64,000 bases of DNA from Neoarius graeffei (Eukaryota > Chordata > Actinopteri > Siluriformes > Ariidae). Under the pieces are notes generated by a model. It saw only the letters and a program-made list of their open reading frames with translations. It did not search any database and had not been told where the DNA came from. Shown piece by piece: positions 1 through 8,168 of this stretch (positions are counted from its first letter, which is position 1; the number at the start of each line of letters is the position of its first letter). The DNA is taken from NCBI RefSeq assembly GCF_027579695.1, contig NC_083570.1, positions 100,204,963 through 100,268,962 on the forward strand, read 5' to 3'. A program made the position numbers and the translations under genes.

Positions 1-800
1 ACAGATCATAGCATATCTAGCCTAGCTGCACATAGCCTAGCTGCTGGTAGGCTGATAACTGATAAGTAGCTGATATTCTGAACAGATTGGTGATCCTTAC
101 CTTAAAAAAGTCTGTGACTTTAGGCAACAATTCTATCATTACCTGCATCTCTCTCTTTTTTTCCTTTTATGTGCCCCGCTAACATGTGAACGCTTCATCT
201 TTCAAAGTCTCTAAATTTGTGTCTCTGTAGTCTGCAGTCTTTGACGCGCTTTCGTGTGTGACGTTACATTTTGTTACATTTTATTCTGGTACAGTTGTGG
301 GTGTTCGTTTCGCGAACCACATCCACCATGTCTCTTACAGCAGGCTACTGTGTGCTCATTTATTTCTAACCTTATTTCTATCCGTACATTAATGTAGGCC
401 CACGATTCCGACGGTTTATTATTTTATTAATATTACAAGGACCCTGATTGGCTGTGGCCCAGGGGCGTGAGCCCCCCGAAGCCCCCCCCCCTTAAAGCGC
501 CGGTGCATGTCCGCCATCGTCTGTGTGAGGCTCGTGCGCGCGACAACTGTCCTTCCCGTGATTCATTTCCAGAACGCATTTCCCCTTCTCCGTTTTAGCC
601 TTTTTTTATTTATTATTTATTTTTTTTACTCAGTAACGGTTGTGATGTAAAATGTACCAAAGTACACTACTTAAAAGAAAACATACTTAAGTAAAAGTAA
701 AAGTACACTCTTTAAAAATGACTTGAAAAAGTATAAGTACACAAAAAAGCTACTCAAGTACAGTAATGCGAGTAATGTAATTCGTTACTTTCCACCTCTG
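1..800. mobile_element. hAT-like DNA transposon, one end
   Basis: The stretch 640-800 has the run of AAGTAC and GTAAAAGTA motifs and ends in TTACTTTCCACCTCTG, the inverse of the CAGAGGTGGAAAGTAAC terminus common on fish hAT elements. At 801 the sequence resumes exactly where the undisturbed array copies continue (compare 12355 and 20691), so 800 is the insertion edge. The other end lies outside the window. No transposase frame is visible, so this is probably a non-autonomous or decayed copy. The rest (1-640) shows no recognisable gene. Confidence 0.6.
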
Positions 801-2125
801 ATCAGTACACAGTGGAACATCACAGTGGAATGCTCAGAAATATTGCTAAGATAAGAAATTTAATGTTACTACGTACATGACGCGGAAAAACTAGTTCATG
901 CTTTCGTTACCTCCAGGTTGGATTATTGTAATGCCTTACTGTCTGGATGTTCCAATAAGTGCATAAACAAGCTCCAGTTAGTTCAAAATGCAGCAGCAAG
1001 AGTCCTTACTAGAACTAGAAAATATGACCACATCACCCCTGTCTTATCCACACTGCATTGGCTCCCAATCAAATTTCATATTGATTATAAAGTACTACTA
1101 TTGACCTTTAAAGCACTGAATGGTCTCGCACCACAGTACCTCAGTGAACTTCTGCTCCTCTATGACCCACCACGCCTACTTAGATCAAAAGATGAAGGCT
1201 ACATCAGGGGGCAGAGCCTTTTCTTACAAAGCCCCACAGTTATGGAACAGCCTTCCAAGTAGTGTTCGGGACTCAGACACAGTCTCAGCGTTTAAGTCTA
1301 GGCTGAAAACATATCTGTTTAGTCAAGCCTTTTGTTAATGGTGTTTATGAGGTAAAGGTGTAGATCTGGAGGGTCCTCAGACATGGAGTGTTTTGGTAAA
1401 CTGGGATGTATGGGTGCTGTCAGTCCCCACTCGCTTGCTCACTCGAGTTTGTTGATGGTGTAGTGGCTGGCTGCTTTATGTCCCGGGGCTCCCTCATGCC
1501 TGTGTTACCTTCTGGCTCTCTCCTTTTAGTTATGCTGTCATAGTTAGTTGCCGGAGTCCCTGCTTGTACTCAGTGCAACATGTATACTGTTCCTACTTAT
1601 TCAGGTGACATTGGGCAATACCTAACAACCTGTGTTTTCTCTCTCTTCCCCCCCCCCCAAAAAAAAAATCTGTCCGTCTGAGTTACATGTTGGTCCTGGG
1701 ATCGAGATGCTGACCTCTTCTGCTCCTCGGACCTGCCTGATCCATCCTGATGCCCTGTGTCTGGTTGGAGTCTCATCGCATCGCTCCTGTGGAGGGCGGC
1801 CCCATGTGGACAGTTGGGGGTCACGCCTGGAGGACACTCTGGACTCTTGCAGTGGTGCTTTTGTGGCTGGGGACTGCAGTTGACTTGCTGACTTTGGGAC
1901 TACGGTTGTCGTGAACGGTTTTGCCCTTGGGTTTCCATCGGTGGGGGGTTTATAGCATCAACGAAGCTTACTTTATGTTAGGACTGTTAATGTTAGTCAC
2001 GTTGTCTGTTGTTGCCCTGATGGGGATGGGTTCCCTTTTGGGTCTGGTTCCCTTTTGGGTTCCCTTTTGGGTCTGGTCTCGGGGTTTCTTCCTCGTGTCG
2101 TCTGAGGGAGTTTTTCCTTGTCACC
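801..2125 (+). mobile_element. L2-clade LINE, 3' fragment (partial unit before the array)
   Basis: Short frames at 918-1338 encode the C-terminal part of an L2-type LINE polyprotein (motifs LDYCNALLSGC, LQLVQNAAARVLT, LHWLPIKF, LWNSLPSSVR), followed by a long 3' UTR. The coding part is split between two frames near 1255, a frameshift. The 3' end is not reached: homology stops at TTGTCACC (2125), where the array unit begins. The first ~30 bases (801-830) match the DIRS-end fragment that precedes the LINE in the other units. Same family as 12384-13671, 20720-22137, 35945-39855 and 48779-50505. Confidence 0.8.
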
Positions 2126-2694
2126 ATATAAGTCCAAATACAGCACTCAGGGGGCGGGGTTTCAATCCCTCATGTAACAACTGATCCTTCTGGCTGTTTG
2201 ATTGAGAACAACTTGTTCAAGAAATTGTTAACAAAAATATTTGAAGTAAGCTACATGAAACTAAATTCAAAAACAGGCTTCCAATACTGCAGTGCCAAGA
2301 AAAAGGGGCAGGGTCAAATACCACAGCTGGATGTCTGTGAGACAGGTCATATTCATTTCCACATGCTTATTAAACTCTCTAGAAACCCTGGTTGTAAAAC
2401 ACTTCAATCACACCGTAATGTTTTCTTTAGTAACAATCCACATTTGTGACGACAGACCGTTTTTCAACAATTTAGGAACTGAAACTCATTTGGTACCTGA
2501 ACCAAAGAAAAAGGGCGGGGTCAAATATGATAATTTGATGTCTGAAACCAATCAGCATTTACTTCTATGCCCTTATTAAGTGAAACGATCTGGAAAAGCT
2601 TTTTATCAAACAAGAACTACCATATTGTGGGTTTTTTTTTCGCTTGCTTGATTTTTCAGTGAGAGTACTCTAAGATTTGGCCTTATCCATTATT
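2126..2694 (-). promoter_or_regulatory. Orphan U4 upstream module
   Basis: Reading on the minus strand, this matches the region upstream of the plus-strand U4 copy at 4978 (compare 4590-4915), including the GC box GGGGCGGGGT and the segment around TCATATTCATTTCCA. The minus-strand U4 body it should drive is missing because the array breakpoint cuts just inside the PSE. It continues into a second GC-box/CCAAT segment (GGGCGGGGTCAAATAT then ACCAATCAGC, 2514-2558). Short frames here are not conserved as protein and are treated as noise. Confidence 0.5.
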
Positions 2695-2838
2695 GTTTCT
2701 CTGTAGAGATCACCAAAAATTGCCACAACTGACTATTTTTCAAGTCACCCAGACAGGGTATTGAGTAAAACTTTCAATTAGTAACAATCATTTCTCACAT
2801 AAACCTCACAAGCTATGACATTGCCTCTATACAAGAAT
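2695..2838 (-). ncRNA. U4 snRNA-like copy a (unit A)
   Basis: On the minus strand this aligns along the full length of vertebrate U4: a GGCAATGTCATAGC 5' region, AATTGAAAGTTTTA, CAATACCCTGTC, GACTTGAAAAATAGTC and a GGCAATTTTTGG Sm-like site. U4 pairs with U6 in the U4/U6 di-snRNP. This copy is among the more diverged (GTATAG instead of GCGCAG near the 5' end). Its upstream side is not a promoter but the mirror image of its own 5' end (fold-back at 2809-2874). Probably a pseudogene. Confidence 0.75.
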
Positions 2839-2874
2839 AAAGATATTCTTGTATAGAGGCAATGTCATAGCTTG
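2809..2874. repeat. Perfect fold-back of the U4 5' end
   Basis: Two 31-nt arms (2809-2839 and 2844-2874) are perfect reverse complements around a 4-nt loop (aaga). Each arm is the 5' end of a U4 copy (GCTATGACATTGCC...). The right arm is a short stump of a plus-strand U4 that runs directly into the promoter of copy b. The unit B counterpart is at about 14353-14418, with two mismatches. Confidence 0.85.
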
Positions 2875-2889
2875 AGTGCTGTATTTGGA

Positions 2890-2909
2890 CCTACCATCTT
2901 GGATCAGAC
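2890..2909 (+). promoter_or_regulatory. PSE-like element for U4 copy b
   Basis: CCTACCATCTTGGATCAGAC begins 62 bp before the inferred U4 start (2952). This is the place where vertebrate snRNA genes carry the proximal sequence element bound by SNAPc, and the (C)TTACC-type left half resembles it. The same block sits at the same spacing at copies c and d. Confidence 0.5.
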
Positions 2910-2951
2910 CCTTTGTGAATGTGGGCATGTGTTGTTGGGGATGTGATCTTT

Positions 2952-3095
2952 ATTCTTGTGTAGAGGCAATATAATAGCTTATGAAGTTTGTCTGAGGTGT
3001 GATTATTGTTTGTTGAAAACTTTACCCAATACCCTGCCTGGATGACTTGAAAACTAGTCAGCTGTGGCATTTTTTGAAGGTCTTTGAGAAAATTT
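2952..3095 (+). ncRNA. U4 snRNA-like copy b (unit A)
   Basis: Full-length U4 similarity: GAGGCAATATAATAGC, ATGAAGTTTGTCTGAGG (5' stem-loop), GTTGAAAACTTTACCC, CAATACCCTGCC, GACTTGAAAACTAGTC, then a CATTTTTTGA Sm-like site and a decayed terminal stem. It has a PSE-like block upstream (2890) and a 3'-box-like motif downstream (3106). Substitutions in the terminal stem suggest a decaying gene, but all external elements are present. Confidence 0.75.
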
Positions 3096-3105
3096 TTAAA
3101 CTAAT

Positions 3106-3117
3106 GTTAAAAGTAGA
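3106..3117 (+). terminator. 3' box-like motif of U4 copy b
   Basis: GTTAAAAGTAGA lies about 10 nt past the U4 end. It fits the vertebrate snRNA 3'-box consensus GTTTN0-3AAARNNAGA except for one T. The 3' box directs Integrator-dependent end formation. Confidence 0.5.
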
Positions 3118-3120
3118 TTC

Positions 3121-3445
3121 TTAGGTAGTATGGTGGTATAGTAGTTAGCACTGTTGTCTCACAGCAAGATGGTTCTGGATTTTTTGCTCCAAAGGGCTTT
3201 TCTGTGTGAAGTTTGTATGTTCTTCTTGTGTCTGTATGGGTTTTCTCTGGGTGTTCTATTTTACCCTACAGTCCAAAGACATGTGGTTAGATTAACATGG
3301 GACAGCCTTGGGCTGAAATGTCCTTGAGCAAAGTACCTAATCCCTGGATGGGTGTGTTCACTGCTTCAGATGGGTTAAATGCAGAGGATGAATTTCGCTA
3401 TGATTGAAGTGTGCATGTGACAAAGGCTTTTTCTGCTTAAATAAA
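3121..3445 (+). mobile_element. tRNA-derived SINE (DANA/Mermaid-like), old copy
   Basis: Starts with a decayed tRNA head (TAGTATGGTGGTATAGTAGT, then TCTCACAGCAAGA) and continues through CAGTCCAAAGACATG, GGGCTGAAATGTCCTTGAGC and CAGATGGGTTAAATGCAGAG to a CATGTGACAAAG tail. It lies between convergent U4 copies b and c. The clean relative is at 50657-51007. The unit B copy of the same SINE is split by a younger SINE. Confidence 0.75.
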
Positions 3446-3983
3446 GGTATTGATTTTGGCCTTGTTTTAAGATCATGTCTAGAGAGCATTTCTGTCTAAG
3501 TTTTTTTTTCTCTCTTGGAGGGAAAAAAATTCTACTTTTTGAGTTTTGGTTCATGAACACAACACTTTAATTTAATTTGTAAATTTCTCATAAACCAACT
3601 GGCTGTGGCTTTGTTCGGTTTTTTTTTAAACCGGAATTAGAAATACAATTTAGAATAAGGGATAAGGGGCGGGGTCAAATATAACGGGGTCTGAAACCAA
3701 TCAGCATTAATTTTATCTTTATTACATGATCTGGAAAAAGTGTTTGGATAACATGAATCATCCATATAACCCTTAGAAAATTTTTCTAAATTAATGTGTT
3801 TCTAATCCCCATTAAAAAAGCTAACAGACTTACAACAGAAACTTACAAGTGTTCTGTTAAAGAACCCAAATCCAAGAAGCAGAACTCTTTCACTCCCAGA
3901 GAAAAGAAAATTGGGCAAAAACACTCTCAATCTAAAAATAAGACCAAATACACTGTTTAATCTACTGTTTGACATCAGTTTAA
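3446..3983. other. U4 spacer with GC-box/CCAAT module
   Basis: No coding frame is supported. Positions 3665-3708 carry GGGGCGGGGTCAAATATAAC followed by ACCAATCAGC, another copy of the GC-box/CCAAT segment seen near 2514. At 3961-3973 (minus strand) GTCAAACAGTAGA lies just beyond the 3' end of copy c and is a candidate diverged 3' box. Confidence 0.4.
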
Positions 3984-4127
3984 GAGTTTCCTCAAAGACC
4001 CTCCAAAATTGCCACAGCTAACTATTTTTCAAGTCATCCAGACAGGATATTTGGTAAAGTTTTCAACTAGTAATGATCGCACCTCAGATAAACCTCGTAA
4101 GCTATGATATTGCCGCTACATAAGAAT
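3984..4127 (-). ncRNA. U4 snRNA-like copy c (unit A)
   Basis: Minus-strand U4 similarity over the whole length: GCGGCAATATCATAGC, GAGGTTTATCTGAGG (5' stem-loop, kink-turn bases kept), GTTGAAAACTTTACC, GACTTGAAAAATAGTTAGC, and a GGCAATTTTGGAGG site that has lost one T of the Sm run. It is the left member of a divergent pair with copy d and has a PSE-like block at the same -62 spacing. Part of the CAATACCC segment is altered. Confidence 0.75.
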
Positions 4128-4171
4128 AAAGATCACATCCCCAACGACACATGCCCACATTCACAAAGGCC

Positions 4172-4189
4172 CCGATCCAGGATGGTAAG
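4172..4189 (-). promoter_or_regulatory. PSE-like element for U4 copy c
   Basis: On the minus strand CTTACCATCCTGGATCGG starts 62 bp upstream of the U4 start at 4127, the same spacing as at copies b and d. The CTTACC half matches the left part of vertebrate PSEs. Confidence 0.55.
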
Positions 4190-4915
4190 TCCAAATACAT
4201 CACTCAGAGGGTGGGGTTTCTTCGACAGGTCCATTAAAAGAGGCGGGGTCAAACACCACAGCTGGATGTCTTTGGCACAGGTCATATTCATTTCCATGTG
4301 CTTATTAAACTCTCTAGAAACCCTGGTTGTAAAACACTTCAATCACTCAGTGAAATTATCTTTAATAATAATCCACATTTGTGACAACATTACGTTTTTC
4401 AACAATTTAGCAACTGAATCTCATTAGGTCATTACACCACCCTTATTGAGTTGGAAAAGCTGTTTCTATTTATGCATCTCAAAACATCAGGATCTCATGC
4501 AAAAAAGTATTTTTTTCATAACTGAATTCCAAAGAGTAAACTTTGTATAGTCACCACATGTGAAGTGAAATATTTCAAGTCTAAATATTTCAATCATACA
4601 CAAACGTGTATTACTACTAAGGATAACTTTACGGTGTGATTGAAGTGTTTTACAACCAGGGTTTCTAGAGAGTTTAATAAGCGTGTGGAAATGAATATGA
4701 CCTATGCCAAAGACATCCAGCTGTGGTATTTGACCCCGCCCCTTTTTCTTGGCACTGCAGTATTGGAAGCCTGTTTTTGAATTTAGTTTCATGTAGCTTA
4801 CTTCAAATATTTTTGTTAACAATTTCTTGAACAAGTTGTTCTCAATCAAACAGCCAGAAGGATCAGTTGTTACATGAGGAATTGAAACCCCGCCCCCCTG
4901 AGTGCTGTATTTGGA

Positions 4916-4934
4916 CTTACCATCCTGTATCAGG
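4916..4934 (+). promoter_or_regulatory. PSE-like element for U4 copy d
   Basis: CTTACCATCCTGTATCAGG lies at -62 to -44 relative to the U4 start at 4978. CTTACC is the left half of, for example, the human U6 PSE as I recall it. No TATA box lies at -30, as expected for a Pol II snRNA gene. Confidence 0.55.
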
Positions 4935-4977
4935 CCCTTTGTGAATGTGGGCATGTGTCGTTGGGGATGTGATCTTT

Positions 4978-5121
4978 ATTCTTGCGCAGAGGCAATATCA
5001 TAGCTTATGAAGTTTATCTGAGGCGTGATCATTGCTAGTTGAAAACTTTACCCAATACCCTGCCTGGATGACTTGAAAAATAGTCAGCTATGGCAATTTT
5101 TGAAGGTCTCTGAGGAGACTT
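4978..5121 (+). ncRNA. U4 snRNA-like copy d (unit A), best preserved
   Basis: Aligns end to end with vertebrate U4: GCGCAGAGGCAATATCATAGC region (stem II with U6), 5' stem-loop ATGAAGTTTATCTGAGGCG, GCTAGTTGAAAACTTTACCC, CAATACCCTGCC, GACTTGAAAAATAGTC, Sm site GGCAATTTTTGA and terminal hairpin GTCTC-TGAG-GAGAC with a perfect 5-bp stem. Promoter-like and 3'-box-like elements flank it at the right distances. By eye it differs from human U4 at roughly one base in five, so it may be a divergent gene, a variant, or a recently dead copy. Confidence 0.8.
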
Positions 5122-5131
5122 TTAAACTGGT

Positions 5132-5143
5132 GTTAAAAGTAGA
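5132..5143 (+). terminator. 3' box-like motif of U4 copy d
   Basis: GTTAAAAGTAGA begins about 10 nt after the terminal hairpin of copy d. It contains AAARNNAGA exactly, preceded by GTT. Confidence 0.55.
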
Positions 5144-6290
5144 TTAGATGTGAATGGGAAACTTGCCTTGCAGATTCTGCCTTGACAGTATTTTTATCTG
5201 TGTGTGGCTGATTTTTTTTGTTGGGAGTGAGAAGATGTTTTGCTTCTTGTATTTTAGCTTCAAAATGTAATACTTTGGTTTGTAAATTTCTCATAAACCA
5301 TCTGACTATTGCTTTGAGTTTGTTTTTTAATGAGAATCAGAAACATAAATTTAGAATAATTTTCTAAGAGATATTTGAATGATGCATGTTATCCAAACAC
5401 CTTTTCTAGATCATATAATAAAGGAGGTGAAATTAATACTGCTTGGTTTCAGATTCATCCCTTTTCTTCCCACCAGAAGTGAGTGAAACTTTCCTCATCA
5501 TGGCTTGGTTCAGGTCTGTAATGCATTTTAGTTGGTAAATTGTTGAAAAATGCTCTGTCACCACAGATGTGTATTATTTCTAAGAAAACTTTTATGCTGT
5601 AATTGAAGTGGAGTTTGATTTACAACCAGGTTTTTGAGACAGTTTAAACTTTCCACAATATCACACAATGAATGCTTCCCATTGTGTTTGAATGCTAAAG
5701 GTTCCATCAGTTCTTGATGACAAACAGTCAGATGTTGAGACAGATCACAAACCACTGGTGTCAATCTTCACAAAGCCCATTAGAAGTGCTCAAATGAGAA
5801 AACTAGTGAAATGAGAACCTTATTGAATGTTACCTACAAGCTGGGAAAGGAAATGTTTGTGGCTCACACTGTATCCAGGGCATTGTTCAGTCTCACGGTT
5901 CAGACTCTCATGTCTATTATGGAAAGACATTGACTTTATACGGATGGGATCTGATGGTGATGGAAGATATTACTATGGACCCTCTATGTTTACAGGGTCG
6001 GTGTTCTGCAAAGTATTTCTTTGTTAGTGGTTTATTTCTTCAGAGGGAAGGTGTAATGATATGTCAAGTCTGCCATCTTGTGGTAAAGGGGGGAATGGAT
6101 GTTTGTTGAAGAAAGATGGCTGAATGGAACACATGGCAGTGTAACATGCTCTCACCTTGAAATCATAACAGCAGCGACAAGAGGAGGAATCAGTTGCCTG
6201 CTCTTTACTGTACATTCATATGTCATAAAAATTCATTTTGAGTGTAAAACCTGCCCAGTACAAATATTACCTTGTGTTAAAAATATTAAA
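5144..6290. other. Unassigned part of array unit A
   Basis: No gene is supported. At 5530-5680 there is a diverged plus-strand copy of the distal U4 upstream block (ATTGTTGAAAAATGC, ACAACCAGGTTTTTGAGA), so the U4 domain once extended further right, but no U4 body follows. The rest (5700-6290) shows no motif I recognise. Unit B has the same sequence at about 17074-18199. Confidence 0.5.
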
Positions 6291-6341
6291 TAGAGCAGTG
6301 GCTACAATTATTGACAGTCCATAATTATCGACACCTTTTCA

Positions 6342-6480
6342 GATCCATCCATCCATCCATCATCTGTAGCCGCTTATCCTGTTATACAGGGTTGCAGGCA
6401 AGCTGGAGCCTATCCTAGCTGACTTTGGGCGAGAGGCAGGGTACACCCTGGACAAGTCGCCAGGTTATCGCAGGGCTGAC
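6342..6480 (-). mobile_element. SINE fragment, (GAGAT)-type
   Basis: Contains (ATCC)n then ATCTGTAGCCGCTTATCCTG, GGTTGCAGGCAAGCTGGAGC and GACAAGTCGCCAGGTTATCG, which match the 3' half of the SINE at 54041-54418 in reverse. The tRNA head is absent. Present in both units (unit B about 18255-18395), so it is older than the array. Confidence 0.7.
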
Positions 6481-6672
6481 ATTCAGATTTACCAATAAAA
6501 AACAATTTTACAAAGGTGAGTTTCAGTTCCAACAGTTATTATTGGTTAATTAATCAACTAGAAGACCCTCCTCGCCCTTTATTCTTGTCCTCTGATGCTC
6601 ATTACCTGAGATGGAATTTTTTTTAGCACAATCAGCAATTTGAGGAAAACCCGGACGTTATCATCGCAGGTA

Positions 6673-7606
6673 GAGTAGAGTGGGGGAAAAGCCCCCCTTA
6701 AGGAAAATTCAGTTTTTCTCCAAGTTGAAATGAACCATGTGTTGTTTTAATCATAGTTTTTGACAACAGTGACATGAACAATAATGCCACCTAAAGTTTG
6801 CCTAAAGTTAATACTTAATTTTTTTTTTTTAACAAAAACAAACATTGTGCCAAGGGGGCCTTTTACCCCCCAGTGGGGTAAAAGGCCCTCTGAGGTGGGG
6901 CAATAGGCCCCCTCACTCAAAAAAAGCTGTTTGGCTAGCAAAAGTGTTTACTTAAGCCTATAATGTGAAAGAAACAAGAAAATATCCCTGAATTAATGAA
7001 TAGATGCATTATTTTATTATATTTCGCATTTTAATTTCAATATCATTTTGTGTGGATTGAACATGAATTAACAAAGAACAAGCTATTCATTAATTCAGGG
7101 ATATTTTCTTGTTTTTTTGAGTGAGGGGGCCTATTGCCTTAAGGGGGGCTTTTTTCCCCCCACTCTACTCTAATTATGATAAAAGGAAATGATGCCCCCT
7201 GGGGGCCATTTACCCCACCATTAAGGGGGCGTTTTACCCCACAGACTACACTTTTACAAAAAAGGGTCTTACTTTCAAAATGTGATTCAACTTTTTATAC
7301 CTAATGTATTTTTTTTAACGTACTGACTTGTCTAGTCATACCACATACACAGCTGTGATATATGACGAAATAGCAGCTGTCTAAATACAGTTTTACTGAT
7401 ATCTGAAAATTATATCACTTACCATGAAATTTGATTTCTCTCCGCTGCATTGCTGATATGCGATCCACAGTGGATATTTGTATATCACCATTGTCAAGTC
7501 AGTCCATAGCAACAATAGAAATGTAAATGCGCCATCTGGTGGTTATTTTGGGTAAAACAGGCCAGGGGCCTTTTACCCCACGGGGGCGTATTACCCCACT
7601 CTACTC
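6673..7606. mobile_element. 934-bp DNA transposon with GAGTAGAGTGGGG ends
   Basis: Starts GAGTAGAGTGGGGG and ends CCCCACTCTACTC, flanked by TA. Unit B has the empty site with a single TA (about 18582). A third copy of the terminus lies inside (ending 7170), and a second inverted repeat pairs 6899-7004 with 7086-7137. Several GGGGTAAAAGGCCC-type blocks recur. No transposase is encoded, so it is non-autonomous and inserted after the array duplication. Confidence 0.75.
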
Positions 7607-7987
7607 TAAGCATGGTGGAAAGATCATGGACGTGTTTTTACTTATCAAATTCACCAATATTTTATGATCTCCTCGTTGAAGCCTACTTTGTTTCTTACAC
7701 TTTCATTTGACAGTCACCGTTTTGTATCTAAACGTGCATTTGAGAATTACATGAGGTGTCGATAATAGTGATTACTTTCACCGGTGTCCACCATTATCGA
7801 TACCCTGTGGAATTAAGTGATATTTACAACTGTTATGGCTCAATCTTTGTGCAACATTGTTGAAGTAGATGAAGTATTTTTAAAAAATAAAAGTGCTGTG
7901 ATTTATAATAATTTTTTTCTGATTCATAACAGAATGGAATGTTTATAGAGTATTTGGAATCCAATTGCAATAAATAGAATTAGACCA

Positions 7988-8168
7988 GAATTAAATTCCT
8001 AGCATATAAAAAATTACATGCTTGAAATATTCAGATTTTTTGATTCCATTCAGGGTTTTTTTTTTGCAGTTTGTTGTAAATATCTACCGCATATTACAAT
8101 ATTAGTAGACGTTTTATATTTTGGTTTGATGAATGACATACGACCTTTGACCTGGATTTTCATGTGGT
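7988..8168 (+). repeat. Left 181-bp target-site duplication of Rex3-1
   Basis: Identical by eye to 11387-11567. The unit B counterpart (about 18965-19147) occurs once and differs at several bases, so the duplication was made by the LINE insertion. Confidence 0.85.

Larger units (their letters stand above)
4128..4977. promoter_or_regulatory. Shared intergenic promoter of divergent U4 copies c and d
   Basis: Both halves are versions of one module read outwards: PSE, a GC box (GGGTGGGGTTT or GGGGCGGGGTTT), a second GC box (GGCGGGGTCAAA), then a conserved block around CATATTCATTTCCA and CCCTGGTTGTAAAACACTTC. The d half holds about 145 bp (roughly 4745-4890) that the c half lacks. Distal GC boxes are known from snRNA promoters; no clear octamer (ATGCAAAT) is visible, so the distal element is unassigned. 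ORFs here are shadows. Confidence 0.5.

Noticed and set aside
1597-1883. Frames in the L2 3' UTR (also at 13124-13458 and 21463-21768)
   Set aside because: They lie in a LINE 3' UTR, differ by frame because of homopolymer length and have no domain.
4104-4954. Frames of 107-155 codons that recur in both array units
   Set aside because: They recur only because the DNA is duplicated; they overlap U4 promoter modules and U4 bodies, show no protein family and change frame between copies.
2126-5143. CRISPR-like or satellite array, suggested by the many repeated blocks
   Set aside because: Repeat spacing is irregular, orientation alternates and the blocks are U4 genes with promoters; a vertebrate genome is not expected to hold CRISPR.
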